Assembly: GCA_023395615.1 (NCBI GenBank)
Contig: JAEWYP010000035.1
Location: forward strand, 1 to 30,258
Direction: 5' to 3'
Source: Bacillota bacterium
GTDB lineage: Bacteria > Bacillota > Clostridia > Christensenellales > Aristaeellaceae
Length of the DNA: 30,258 nucleotides
Position numbers and translations under genes: made by a program. Shown here piece after piece: positions 7,931-14,307 of the stretch. Below the pieces are notes generated by a model that searched no databases, had not been told where the DNA came from, and saw nothing but the letters and a program-made list of their open reading frames with translations. Position 1 is the stretch's first letter. Every line of letters begins with the position of its first letter.

Positions 7931-8358
7931 GCCAGACGGGGCGCGTGCTGGCGCTGGACGTGGGAGACGTACGCATTGGCGTTGCGGTGACCGACCCGAC
8001 CCGCACCATCGCACAGCCGGTGGAAGTGTACCGCCGGATCGGATATGGACCGGACGGCGCGCATATTGTCGCGCTGTGTGAACAGTATGGCACTCGGGAT
8101 GTGCTGCTGGGCCTGCCGCTGAACATGGACGGAACCCGTGGGGGCCAGGCGGAAAAGGCTGCCGCCTTTGGCGATGTGCTGGCGCAAAAGGGGTTGCAGG
8201 TCGCCTATTGGGATGAACGAATGACCACCCTGACCGCCGAAAGGGTGCTGATCGCGGGCGGCGTACGGCGGGAAGACCGTAAGCTCCACGTGGATAAGCT
8301 GGCCGCGACCGTGATCCTGGAGCAGTGGCTGGCGGCGGGCGGAAAAATGGAACACTGA
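7927..8358 (+). CDS. ruvX: Putative pre-16S rRNA nuclease / Holliday junction resolvase-like protein YqgF
   Basis: 143 residues with an RNase H-like fold. YqgF proteins process the 5' end of 16S rRNA; a Holliday junction role was proposed earlier. Seen here: the first strand LALDVGDVRIGVAVTD with its catalytic Asp, the LLGLPLNMDGT and Q-AEKA segments, WDERMTTLTAERVL with the catalytic Glu, and KLHVDKLAATVILEQWL with the final Asp. The GTG start at 7927 is chosen because it overlaps the ireB stop by four bases and fits family length; an in-frame ATG at 7861 would run 66 bases into ireB. Confidence 0.93.
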   Translation: MSQTGRVLALDVGDVRIGVAVTDPTRTIAQPVEVYRRIGYGPDGAHIVALCEQYGTRDVLLGLPLNMDGTRGGQAEKAAAFGDVLAQKGLQVAYWDERMTTLTAERVLIAGGVRREDRKLHVDKLAATVILEQWLAAGGKMEH

Positions 8359-8400
8359 TCGCCGCCGTAGCGGGCGGCCTGAAAAAGGAGCGGTCCGGAT

Positions 8401-8745
8401 ATGAAAGACCAGAATCACGATGAAACCCCCGAGGAACTGGAAGAGCACATTGTGACCCTGCAGGACGAGGACGGTAACGATATTACTTTCGACCATCTGA
8501 TGACGCTGGAGTTTGAAGGCGCCAGTTATATTCTTCTGGAAGCTCAGCAGGACATGGAAGATTGCCTGCAGGGCGAATCCATCCTGCTAAAGATTGAGCA
8601 GGACGAAAACGGCGACGATATTTACGCGACCATCGAAGACGAGGACGAGTATCAGCGCGTGTTCCAGCGTTGCCTGGAAGTGATGGAAGAACAGGACGGC
8701 GAAACCGACGGCGACGAAGACGACGACGATACCGACGAAGAGTGA
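8401..8745 (+). CDS. DUF1292 family protein (YrzB-like)
   Basis: 114 residues, function unknown. Contains the DUF1292 core: HIVTLQDEDGNDITFDHLMTLEFEGASYILLEA, then a short acidic strand-rich part. It is very acidic and ends in an Asp/Glu run. AAAAGGAGC is upstream of the ATG. The position after ruvX is conserved across Firmicutes. A second, Cys-rich DUF1292 gene is found at 11471. Confidence 0.9.
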   Translation: MKDQNHDETPEELEEHIVTLQDEDGNDITFDHLMTLEFEGASYILLEAQQDMEDCLQGESILLKIEQDENGDDIYATIEDEDEYQRVFQRCLEVMEEQDGETDGDEDDDDTDEE

Positions 8746-8770
8746 TCCGCGTCTCTGAACCGAATCATCA

Positions 8771-8816
8771 AACACGACCCCTTTTCGCTCACAGCGGAAG
8801 AGGCCGTGTTTTTTCT
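8771..8816 (+). terminator. Terminator of the ireB cluster
   Basis: AACACG (8771-8776) pairs with CGTGTT (8805-8810), with further pairing of CCCCTTTTCGCT to AGCGGAAGAGG across a CAC loop and one bulge. The stem runs straight into TTTTTTC on the plus strand. Confidence 0.8.
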
Positions 8817-8877
8817 TTTCATGTTATGCTGCAACATAGATGACTGGATACCTGTCGCAGTTATCTCTTCTCTTCAG

Positions 8878-9333
8878 TTACGGCAGGATTTCCACGGCCT
8901 CGATCCGATCGCGGCAGGCGTATAACCGCGCCATATCCTGCGGGGCGAGGGCGATGCAGCCCTGGGTCCAGTCCGTATCGGTCTGGCCTTCATGCAGGTA
9001 AATCTCTCCGCCTAGCGGCGTGCCCCATGGAGGCCTGCGCCCTTCCGTTTCGGCGGCTTCCACCGCGTCGAGCGTCGCACGGTCGATGATGCCTTCGGCA
9101 AAGGCCCGGCGGGCGTCCGCCGCGCCGGGATAACTCAGCCCCAGGCTGAGGCCGTACTTCCCCTGCGCCTTGCACAGGCAAACGCGGTAAACGCCTTCCG
9201 GGGTGCGGCCGTCGCCCTCCCGGCGTTTCGGCCCAGCGGGTACGCGGCCCAGCGCAACGCGAGCCTGCCACAGTGCCCGGCCGTTTTCCGTAACGGTCAG
9301 TAAGCGCCGTGATTTTTCAACCGTTACACGCAT
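8878..9333 (-). CDS. L,D-transpeptidase (YkuD domain) without an export signal
   Basis: 151 residues. YkuD enzymes form 3-3 cross-links in peptidoglycan with a catalytic cysteine. The domain is visible from the N-terminus: VTVEKSRRLLTVTENG, the GRTPEGVYR strand, then YLHEG (His114) and DWTQGCIAL (Cys126), close to the family pattern H ... [ST]-x-GC-x-x-L (here TQGC rather than SHGC). GGGGGG lies 7 bases before the ATG at 9333. No signal peptide or membrane helix is present; upstream in-frame sequence to 9501 offers no good alternative start or hydrophobic leader. It is divergent from the PrsA-like gene, 224 bases apart. Envelope function is the family expectation; localisation is unclear. Confidence 0.85.
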   Translation of the reverse strand: MRVTVEKSRRLLTVTENGRALWQARVALGRVPAGPKRREGDGRTPEGVYRVCLCKAQGKYGLSLGLSYPGAADARRAFAEGIIDRATLDAVEAAETEGRRPPWGTPLGGEIYLHEGQTDTDWTQGCIALAPQDMARLYACRDRIEAVEILP

Positions 9334-9414
9334 CCGTGCACCCCCCAATGTAACCGTTCTACAGACGCAAATTTGAACAATAAGGAAACATTCGGTAAAA
9401 GCCGGGGGAAACCC

Positions 9415-9443
9415 TTGCGAAGCCATGCGCTGTGTGCCATAAT
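9415..9443 (+). promoter_or_regulatory. Promoter of the PrsA-like gene
   Basis: TTGCGA (9415-9420), 17-base spacer, CATAAT (9438-9443). It leaves a leader of about 105 bases before the ATG at 9558; no known riboswitch was recognised in it. Confidence 0.6.
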
Positions 9444-9557
9444 AAAAACAACGCGGCGCACCTTGCCCGAAAACTGATAAGGCAAGCGAAAAACGTTCCA
9501 ACGCCGTTCATCCAAAAATAGGGTCGCTTCCGACGAAGCAAGGAAAGGACACATTAC

Positions 9558-11153
9558 ATGAACAAATTCCGTAAAGTAATCGCCATGCTGCTGAGCGTTT
9601 GCCTGTTGGCAAGCGTAACGCTGGCGATGGCCGAGGCTGCCGACGGCAGCCAGACCCTCCCCGACGCGAGCGCGACTGCCGAGGTAACGCAGGCCGTAGC
9701 CACCACCGCACCGGCGTTTAACGATACCGATGTTGTGGCGACGGTAAACGGTATCGACGTTACCTGGGCGGATGTGCATACCTACTACGACACCCTTGTT
9801 AACTACTACGGCGACCCGGACGAATCGTCGCTGAACCTGTACTACGCCGTGGCGATGGAAGAAGCCATCACGATGAAACTGGTTACGCAGACGGCCGCCG
9901 CGCAGGGCCTGGACCAGTACACCGATGATGAAAAGAACGCCGTGTACGCCAAAGCGGATACCGACTGGCAGTCCGCGCTGGATAATTACGTTAGCTCCGC
10001 CGGCAAGCTGACCGATTCTTCTACGGATGATGAAAAGGCCGCCGCTTATGCCGAAGCCGAAGCCTACTACGCAAACCTTGGCTACGACAAGGATAAGCTG
10101 CGCCAGAGCTATCTGGACAACGATATCTACACCCGCGTGCAGAACTACGTTTGCAAAGACATCGCCGTAACCGACGAGGATATTCAGACGCAGTACGATG
10201 CCAACGTGGCGAAGGACAAGGCTGCTTACGAAAACGATCTGGACGCGTACGAGTACCAGCTGATGATGTACAATTATCAGCAGGTAACCGAGAAGCCCTG
10301 GTACCATCCGGCTGGATACCGCTATGTGAAACATATTCTGCTGCCCGTGGACGATACGCTGCTTAAAACCTACACCGACCTGCAGGCTCGCCTGGAGGAA
10401 CAGATGGAAGCGGAGAACGATACCAGCGACGCGACTGTTTCCGATGCGAACGACACTACGGAAACCGGCGGCGACACCAGTGCCACCGAAGCGCCGGATG
10501 CGACCGCTACCCCGGAAGTCACTGTTGACCCGAACGCAAGCCCCGAACCCACTGAAACGCCTGTAACGCAGGCGGATGTGGATAACGCCAAGGCCGCGAT
10601 CCTGGCTTCCGTGCAGGATAAGACCACCGAAATCAACGACAAAATCGCGCAGGGCGAGGATTTTGACGCGCTGATTAAGGAATATGGCGTAAAGGCTGAT
10701 GGCACCGCCACCGACCCGGGCATGACCAGCGGCAGCTACCCCAACGGGTACGAGGTTGCGCTGGCTTCCACTAACTTCGTTCCGGAGTTTGTGCAGGCCG
10801 CGTTCTCCATCACCGATGTGGGCGGCGTGAGCGCCCCCTATGTGAGCCAGTACGGCGTGCATATTGTGAAGTACCTTGGCGATGTGCCCGCTGGCCCCGT
10901 GGATCTGACCGATGAGATGAAGGAAAGCATTCGCACCGATCTGCTTTCTTCCAAGACTTCTGCGGCTATGGATGCCTGGCAGAAGCAGGCGACGATCACC
11001 TACACCGGGCTGATCAAGTCCTATGACCAGCTGCAGCAGGAAGCCGCCGCTACGGACGAAGACGCTGCTGCCACCGATGCCGCGGCTACCGATGCGACCG
11101 TAACAGAAGCCCCCGCAGTGACGGACGAACCCACGGCTACGCCCGCCGCCTGA
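9558..11153 (+). CDS. Secreted PrsA/SurA-like peptidyl-prolyl isomerase with a low-complexity insert
   Basis: 531 residues. A foldase for exported proteins, expected on the outer face of the membrane. Residues 1-26 are a type I signal peptide (KFRK, hydrophobic core, cleavage after AMA); no lipobox Cys is suitably placed, unlike classic lipoprotein PrsA. An N-terminal chaperone part (about 55-245) begins VVATVNGIDVTW. The parvulin domain starts at 250-264 (HPAGYRYVKHILLPV) and resumes at about 350, ending in FVQAAFSITDVGGVSAPYVS and QYGVHIVKYLG (to 441). Between the halves, residues 286-338 are a Thr/Asp/Pro-rich linker (ATATPEVT, PEPTETP). The C-terminal tail from 490 is Ala/Thr/Asp repetitive. 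AGGAAAGGA precedes the ATG. Confidence 0.9.
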   Translation: MNKFRKVIAMLLSVCLLASVTLAMAEAADGSQTLPDASATAEVTQAVATTAPAFNDTDVVATVNGIDVTWADVHTYYDTLVNYYGDPDESSLNLYYAVAMEEAITMKLVTQTAAAQGLDQYTDDEKNAVYAKADTDWQSALDNYVSSAGKLTDSSTDDEKAAAYAEAEAYYANLGYDKDKLRQSYLDNDIYTRVQNYVCKDIAVTDEDIQTQYDANVAKDKAAYENDLDAYEYQLMMYNYQQVTEKPWYHPAGYRYVKHILLPVDDTLLKTYTDLQARLEEQMEAENDTSDATVSDANDTTETGGDTSATEAPDATATPEVTVDPNASPEPTETPVTQADVDNAKAAILASVQDKTTEINDKIAQGEDFDALIKEYGVKADGTATDPGMTSGSYPNGYEVALASTNFVPEFVQAAFSITDVGGVSAPYVSQYGVHIVKYLGDVPAGPVDLTDEMKESIRTDLLSSKTSAAMDAWQKQATITYTGLIKSYDQLQQEAAATDEDAAATDAAATDATVTEAPAVTDEPTATPAA

Positions 11154-11171
11154 TTCCGCAGAATTCAATAC

Positions 11172-11207
11172 AAGCGCCCGCCGCGTTCTTCGCGGCGGGC
11201 GCTTTTG
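11172..11207 (+). terminator. Strong terminator after the PrsA-like gene
   Basis: Perfect 14-bp stem AAGCGCCCGCCGCG (11172-11185) / CGCGGCGGGCGCTT (11191-11204), loop TTCTT, ending in TTTT. Confidence 0.92.
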
Positions 11208-11297
11208 CGTAAAAATACATCCGTAATATTCTTCAGCCGCCGTACCCTTCGGGGGGTATCGGCAGCAATGTTCGCGAGGCTGTTTGATAAGAAGCGT

Positions 11298-11329
11298 AAA
11301 AAAACCGGGCGGCGTAACGCGCCACCCGG
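11298..11329 (-). terminator. Terminator of the Cys-rich DUF1292 gene
   Basis: On the minus strand CCGGGTGGCG (11329-11320) pairs with CGCCGCCCGG (11314-11305) with one G-T wobble, followed by seven T (11304-11298). It lies 142 bases after the stop codon, so the mRNA has a long 3' untranslated part. Confidence 0.85.
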
Positions 11330-11470
11330 CTATACCGTGTCTATTCAATTAGGGCGACTGCCCGGGTTCGTGCCGGGTACCTGATGCCTTGGAGCTCGCG
11401 ATGCTTTCCGGGAAGAACCGAAAGAACCTTGCGAACCTGAAGCAACCGATGTTACCGGGAAACCATGGGG
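11330..11470 (-). other. Gene-free 3' flank of the DUF1292 gene
   Basis: With the terminators to its left this completes the gap 11154-11470. On the minus strand it contains four GGTTC repeats (about 11395-11445) and small GC-rich stems, but no match to SRP RNA, 6S RNA, tmRNA or RNase P signatures that I know. It is read as the 3' untranslated region of the gene at 11471. Confidence 0.4.
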
Positions 11471-11860
11471 TTATTCGTCGTCGTCGTCCAGTTCCGATTC
11501 CTTTTCGAAATCCGTTTGCACGACCTCGATGAGTTTCCCGAGCAGTTCCTCATCCTCTACGGGTACGAATTCCTCCGTGTCTTCGTCGTCCTCCGATTCT
11601 ACGACTTTCATGATGTAGAGGTTCACGGGCTCTTCATCATCCTCTTCGCAGGAACAACCGCACTCGTCACAGTGGCAGCCGCACTCGTCCTCCTGTTGGG
11701 CGTCGCCCAACACAACGTATTCTTCTCCGTTGTAATAGAAATAGCGGACGACTTGTAAAAGCACTTTGTTGCCATCTTCATCGACGCCTTCGATGAAATC
11801 CTGATCCTCTGTGCCTTCTGCGGTCATGCCACCCAATTCCTGATCCTCATCACTGTACAA
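11471..11860 (-). CDS. DUF1292 family protein with a six-cysteine cluster
   Basis: 129 residues, function unknown. Residues 19-55 match DUF1292 (EGVDEDGNKVLLQVVRYF and YNGEEYVVLGDA). Directly after comes a cluster with Cys at 60, 62, 64, 67, 69 and 71 and His at 63, set in Asp/Glu; this is absent from the DUF1292 protein at 8401 and looks like a metal site. The remainder is acidic with a strand pattern (VNLYIMKVVES) and ends in four Asp and a Glu. Start: TTG at 11860, because AAGGTGA (11866-11872) lies five bases upstream and the DUF1292 core follows; GTG at 11869 or ATG at 11827 are alternatives. A good promoter lies 210 bases upstream. Confidence 0.8.
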   Translation of the reverse strand: MYSDEDQELGGMTAEGTEDQDFIEGVDEDGNKVLLQVVRYFYYNGEEYVVLGDAQQEDECGCHCDECGCSCEEDDEEPVNLYIMKVVESEDDEDTEEFVPVEDEELLGKLIEVVQTDFEKESELDDDDE

Positions 11861-12070
11861 TGGAATCACCTTGCTTTCTGATCTCTTTGCGGCGTTGCGT
11901 GTTCGCCGATCGGTGCGCCCGGGTAAGGTAGGCGTAACGGCCACGCACCGTGCGCATCGCGCCTTGTACCGGAATCCGCCCAGCGGGGATCGCCGTGTCA
12001 AAACAGCCTGCGATCTTCCGGTTTACCGGCGGCGAGGCGGGATCTTTGTTCCAGCCATCTCTCCCGGCTC
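11861..12070 (-). other. Long untranslated leader of the Cys-rich DUF1292 gene
   Basis: About 210 bases separate the inferred transcription start near 12070 from the TTG start at 11860. It is GC-rich with several short self-complementary stretches (CCGG-TAAA-CCGG near 12020, GCGC-GATGCGC near 11957). No known riboswitch or T-box consensus was recognised. The in-frame upstream extension of the ORF is Arg-rich and has no ribosome binding site, so it is considered untranslated. Confidence 0.4.
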
Positions 12071-12076
12071 GTCTTT

Positions 12077-12105
12077 ATTATACCCGAAGGGTTGGTTTTC
12101 CACAA
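12077..12105 (-). promoter_or_regulatory. Promoter of the Cys-rich DUF1292 gene
   Basis: Minus-strand TTGTGG (12105-12100), 17-base spacer, perfect TATAAT (12082-12077). Confidence 0.7.
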
Positions 12106-12128
12106 CCCTTTTACCAAAGATTTTCAGC

Positions 12129-12158
12129 TTGTCACACCCGTGGTTCCGGTGGTATAAT
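12129..12158 (+). promoter_or_regulatory. Strong plus-strand promoter with extended -10
   Basis: TTGTCA (12129-12134), 18-base spacer, TGG-TATAAT (12150-12158). The nearest plus-strand gene is the acetyltransferase at 12671, so its transcript would carry a ~500-base leader through repeat A and across the opposite-strand DUF896 gene. From 12159 to 12257 no gene was seen, only an imperfect GTGTT/AACAC stem near 12165-12196. Confidence 0.65.
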
Positions 12159-12259
12159 TTATGTGTTGGGAAACTTTTTCACGAATGGGAAACACGCCTC
12201 TTACGCGGCCCGAAAAGGCGGCGGGAAGGGGCGTTGCTGTTTCAGGGTTGCGATGGAGC

Positions 12260-12398
12260 CATCCCTTTCACGCCTGCTTTTGCGGAGCATCTCATCTTCG
12301 GGTTTCAAAGCCTTGAAATAGCGCCACGGTTCCTTCGGCTTTTCTCCCCTGAATCTGCGGCGTTCCGTTTTGGTGGCCGCGAAGTGATTAATCATCCT
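12260..12398. repeat. Dispersed ~140-bp repeat, copy A
   Basis: Closely related to 17892-18040 in the same orientation. Shared blocks include GCGGAGCA, TCTTCGGGTT, AAGCCTTGAAATAGCGCC, TTCCTTCGG, AATCTGC, CCGCGAAG and GATT. By eye about three quarters of positions agree, with small indels. Copy A overlaps the last codons and stop of the DUF896 gene. The minus strand of copy A is open for 64 codons but copy B has an in-frame stop and a shift, so coding is unlikely. Confidence 0.8.
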
Positions 12399-12639
12399 TC
12401 GCCTGCGAACGGCACCCGTTTTCCCCGTCGGAGGAGTCGCTCCTTTTCCGAAGCGGGCGCACGGTGCCGTCTGGTTCGCGGATGGAGGTGTTTTCCAGCG
12501 TTTGCTGCACGCTTTGGCGAAACTCGCTCAGGTATTGCTGCCGGAGCGTCGCACGCTCGGCCTGCTCGGCTTCGGTCAGCTCCCGCTCCCGGCTGATGCG
12601 TGTTAACTCGCTGATTCTGAGCACTTTTTCATGTTCCAT
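12388..12639 (-). CDS. DUF896 family protein (YnzC-like)
   Basis: 83 residues. DUF896 proteins are small cytoplasmic helical proteins of unclear function. The core is plain: RISELTRISRERELTEAEQAERATLRQQYL, then EFRQSVQQTLENTSIREPDGTVRPL, matching the family helix-turn-helix hairpin and its D-P-x-G ending. AAAGGAG lies seven bases before the ATG. The last ~8 residues and stop fall inside repeat A, suggesting the repeat replaced or extended the original C-terminus. Divergent from the acetyltransferase gene, with only 31 bases between the two start codons. Confidence 0.88.
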   Translation of the reverse strand: MEHEKVLRISELTRISRERELTEAEQAERATLRQQYLSEFRQSVQQTLENTSIREPDGTVRPLRKRSDSSDGENGCRSQAKDD

Positions 12640-12670
12640 AAAGAACTCCTTTCGAAACGGGGGAAGTAAG

Positions 12671-13093
12671 ATGATTGAAGGCAAATGGTTTGCGCAGGGC
12701 GCCGATATTACCCAGCCGCTGCAGCTGCGACAGGCGGTGCTGAACCGCGGCCGGGACAGGCTGGATGAGGAAGCCCAGCAAGTGGTGGTGTATCGCGAGG
12801 GAACGCCCGTGGGAACTGCCCGGTTGTGGTGGTACGACGGCGGTTTTTATGCGGGGGATTTTTGCGTACTGCCAACGGCGCGCGGCGAGGGTTACGGGGA
12901 TCTGCTGGTGCGGTTGGTGCTTTTTAAGGCGATGTCCCATCAGGCAGCGAGTGTAACGCTTACCTGCCCAGCGGCGCTTTCGCCCTTTTTTGCCCGGTAT
13001 GGGTTCCGGGCGCTGGAGGAAGGCGATCCGCAGCGGATGCGCGTTGCTGCGGAAGAAATCAGCTTGGGTTGCGGCCATTGCGGGGGAAAATAA
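12671..13093 (+). CDS. GNAT-family N-acetyltransferase
   Basis: 140 residues. Transfers acetyl from acetyl-CoA to an unknown amine. The fold is recognisable: QLRQAVLNRGRD helix, VVVYREGTPVGTARLWW strands, DFCVLPTARGEGYGDLLVRLVL with the pyrophosphate-binding R-G-x-G-x-G/A-like loop, then VTLTCPAALSPFFARYGFRALEEG, the usual C-terminal Y-x-x-x-GF motif. It ends with a short CGHCGGK tail containing two cysteines. GGGGGAAG precedes the ATG. No substrate can be assigned. Confidence 0.85.
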   Translation: MIEGKWFAQGADITQPLQLRQAVLNRGRDRLDEEAQQVVVYREGTPVGTARLWWYDGGFYAGDFCVLPTARGEGYGDLLVRLVLFKAMSHQAASVTLTCPAALSPFFARYGFRALEEGDPQRMRVAAEEISLGCGHCGGK

Positions 13094-13207
13094 TCACCGC
13101 AGCCTGACGTGAGCGCCGCATCGGGAGCGGATTACCATACAGGATGCCTCCCGAAAGGCAAAACCCTTAGCCCGGCATCAGGAAAGCCTGCATAGACGAT
13201 TACAGAC

Positions 13208-13238
13208 CGCCCGGCGCATTTGCGACCGGGCGTTTTTT
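13208..13238 (+). terminator. Terminator after the acetyltransferase
   Basis: CGCCCGG (13208-13214) / CCGGGCG (13226-13232), inner CGC/GCG pairs, then six T. The 114 bases between the stop codon and this hairpin contain another self-complementary stretch (TCGGGAG with CTCCCGA) with no recognised function. Confidence 0.85.
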
Positions 13239-13243
13239 ACTGC

Positions 13244-14128
13244 TTACCAGTTTACGGGGTCTACGGAAGTGGCAAAGTATATAATATCGCTAACGCTGCG
13301 TTCGTTGCTTTCGGATTTGTCGTTGTAAATCTTTCCGTTCAGCACCAGCGTGGCGCTGTTGCCGCCGTCCAGGTTAAACGCCTGCTGGCAGCCGATGCTG
13401 GCCATAAAATCCGCCAGCGCCTCCAGCGTAACGCCCGCGTTGTCGTCGCTGCGGCCGTCTACAACAACGCATACGTAGCTGAGCGGCCCCAATTGTCCGA
13501 TGGCCGCTCTCGGGTTTTTGTAATGCGGAGCGAAGCTGTATTTTTCGGGAATCTCCTGCTTTTCTCCGTCGATCACCAGCGCGGGGCCGAAGCTGAAAAC
13601 GTTGCGGATGTCCAGCCCGCCAGACAGATAAAAGTCCAGCATGTCCAGATTATCCCGCTTCACGATGTGAAAATCCCCGTTGGAATCAATCAGCAGCATG
13701 TCGTACAGGTTGCTGGTCTTATTCCGCAGGGTAACGCCCTGGCGAACGGTCAGCCCCACATCACGCTGGGTATAATCGTCTCCGTTGATGGCAAGTACGG
13801 CGTTGTAGGCCTTTGCCATGCCGGTGATGGTGCTGGAGTTGCGGTTGAGGATGCCGGCCAACCCGGTACGCAGCTGGCTGGGGTGTTTTACGTCCACCTG
13901 CGCTACGTAGTAATCCGCTTCGTCACGGCGGTACTTTGTGATGTCTACCTTCAAGGAAGCATCGTAAAATCCGGTTTCCGTATACTCGGCCGGGTCGGGC
14001 TGGCAACCGGGCGAATCATCCCAGGGCAGGGGCGAAATATCGGTGGACACATCAGCCAGCGCCTGACCGAGAAGCAGCAGACCCGCAAGCGCCATAGCCG
14101 CGACGCGACGGAACCGAACCTTTGGCAA
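13244..14128 (-). CDS. Secreted phosphodiester glycosidase (NAGPA-domain) paralog 1
   Basis: 294 residues. NAGPA-domain proteins remove a sugar from a sugar-phosphodiester. A signal peptide is clear (KVRFRR, hydrophobic core, cleavage near ALA-D). The domain runs from about residue 55 to the end: YYVAQVDVKHPSQLRT, AKAYNAVLAINGDDY, FSFGPALVIDGE, NPRAAIGQLGPLSYVCVVVDGR and the signature FNLDGGNSATLVLNGKIYN. Start is a TTG at 14128 with AAAGGGG about eight bases upstream; the next ATG (14095) would truncate the signal's charged end. It is the last gene of a minus-strand operon, 179 bases after its paralog. No terminator with a T-tract was seen after it. Confidence 0.88.
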   Translation of the reverse strand: MPKVRFRRVAAMALAGLLLLGQALADVSTDISPLPWDDSPGCQPDPAEYTETGFYDASLKVDITKYRRDEADYYVAQVDVKHPSQLRTGLAGILNRNSSTITGMAKAYNAVLAINGDDYTQRDVGLTVRQGVTLRNKTSNLYDMLLIDSNGDFHIVKRDNLDMLDFYLSGGLDIRNVFSFGPALVIDGEKQEIPEKYSFAPHYKNPRAAIGQLGPLSYVCVVVDGRSDDNAGVTLEALADFMASIGCQQAFNLDGGNSATLVLNGKIYNDKSESNERSVSDIIYFATSVDPVNW

Positions 14129-14307
14129 TGCGAAAACCCCTTTCCACTCTGGAAAATTGGTTGTCCGCCCACTCTTACGCGGGCGATACCCGGCTTAACA
14201 GTAAAGAAACGAACGCAGCCCGGAAAACCATCCCACAGACTGGGAGGCACGGCAGGAGCGTGGTTTACTCTCCCGTCATGCCCGTCATACCTGTTCCGAA
14301 GTGCGGT

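Noticed and set aside
9324..11348. 674-codon minus-strand ORF opposite the PrsA-like gene.
   Set aside because: Shadow frame created by the codon bias of the real gene; it crosses a strong plus-strand terminator and a promoter.
11345..11473. The reading frame stays open for about 42 codons after the stop of the Cys-rich DUF1292 gene, giving a Ser/Gly/Arg-rich tail; possible stop read-through.
   Set aside because: An open stretch of this length is not rare in GC-rich DNA, the composition shifts abruptly at the stop, and no read-through signal or selenocysteine element is evident.
12201..12395. 64-codon minus-strand ORF within repeat A.
   Set aside because: Copy B has an in-frame stop and indels at the same place, and no ribosome binding site precedes it; the conservation is at the DNA or RNA level.
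13094..13207. Possible riboswitch in the self-complementary stretch before the terminator at 13208.
   Set aside because: It lies after the acetyltransferase and no plus-strand gene follows; no known aptamer consensus was found. It is read as 3' untranslated sequence.
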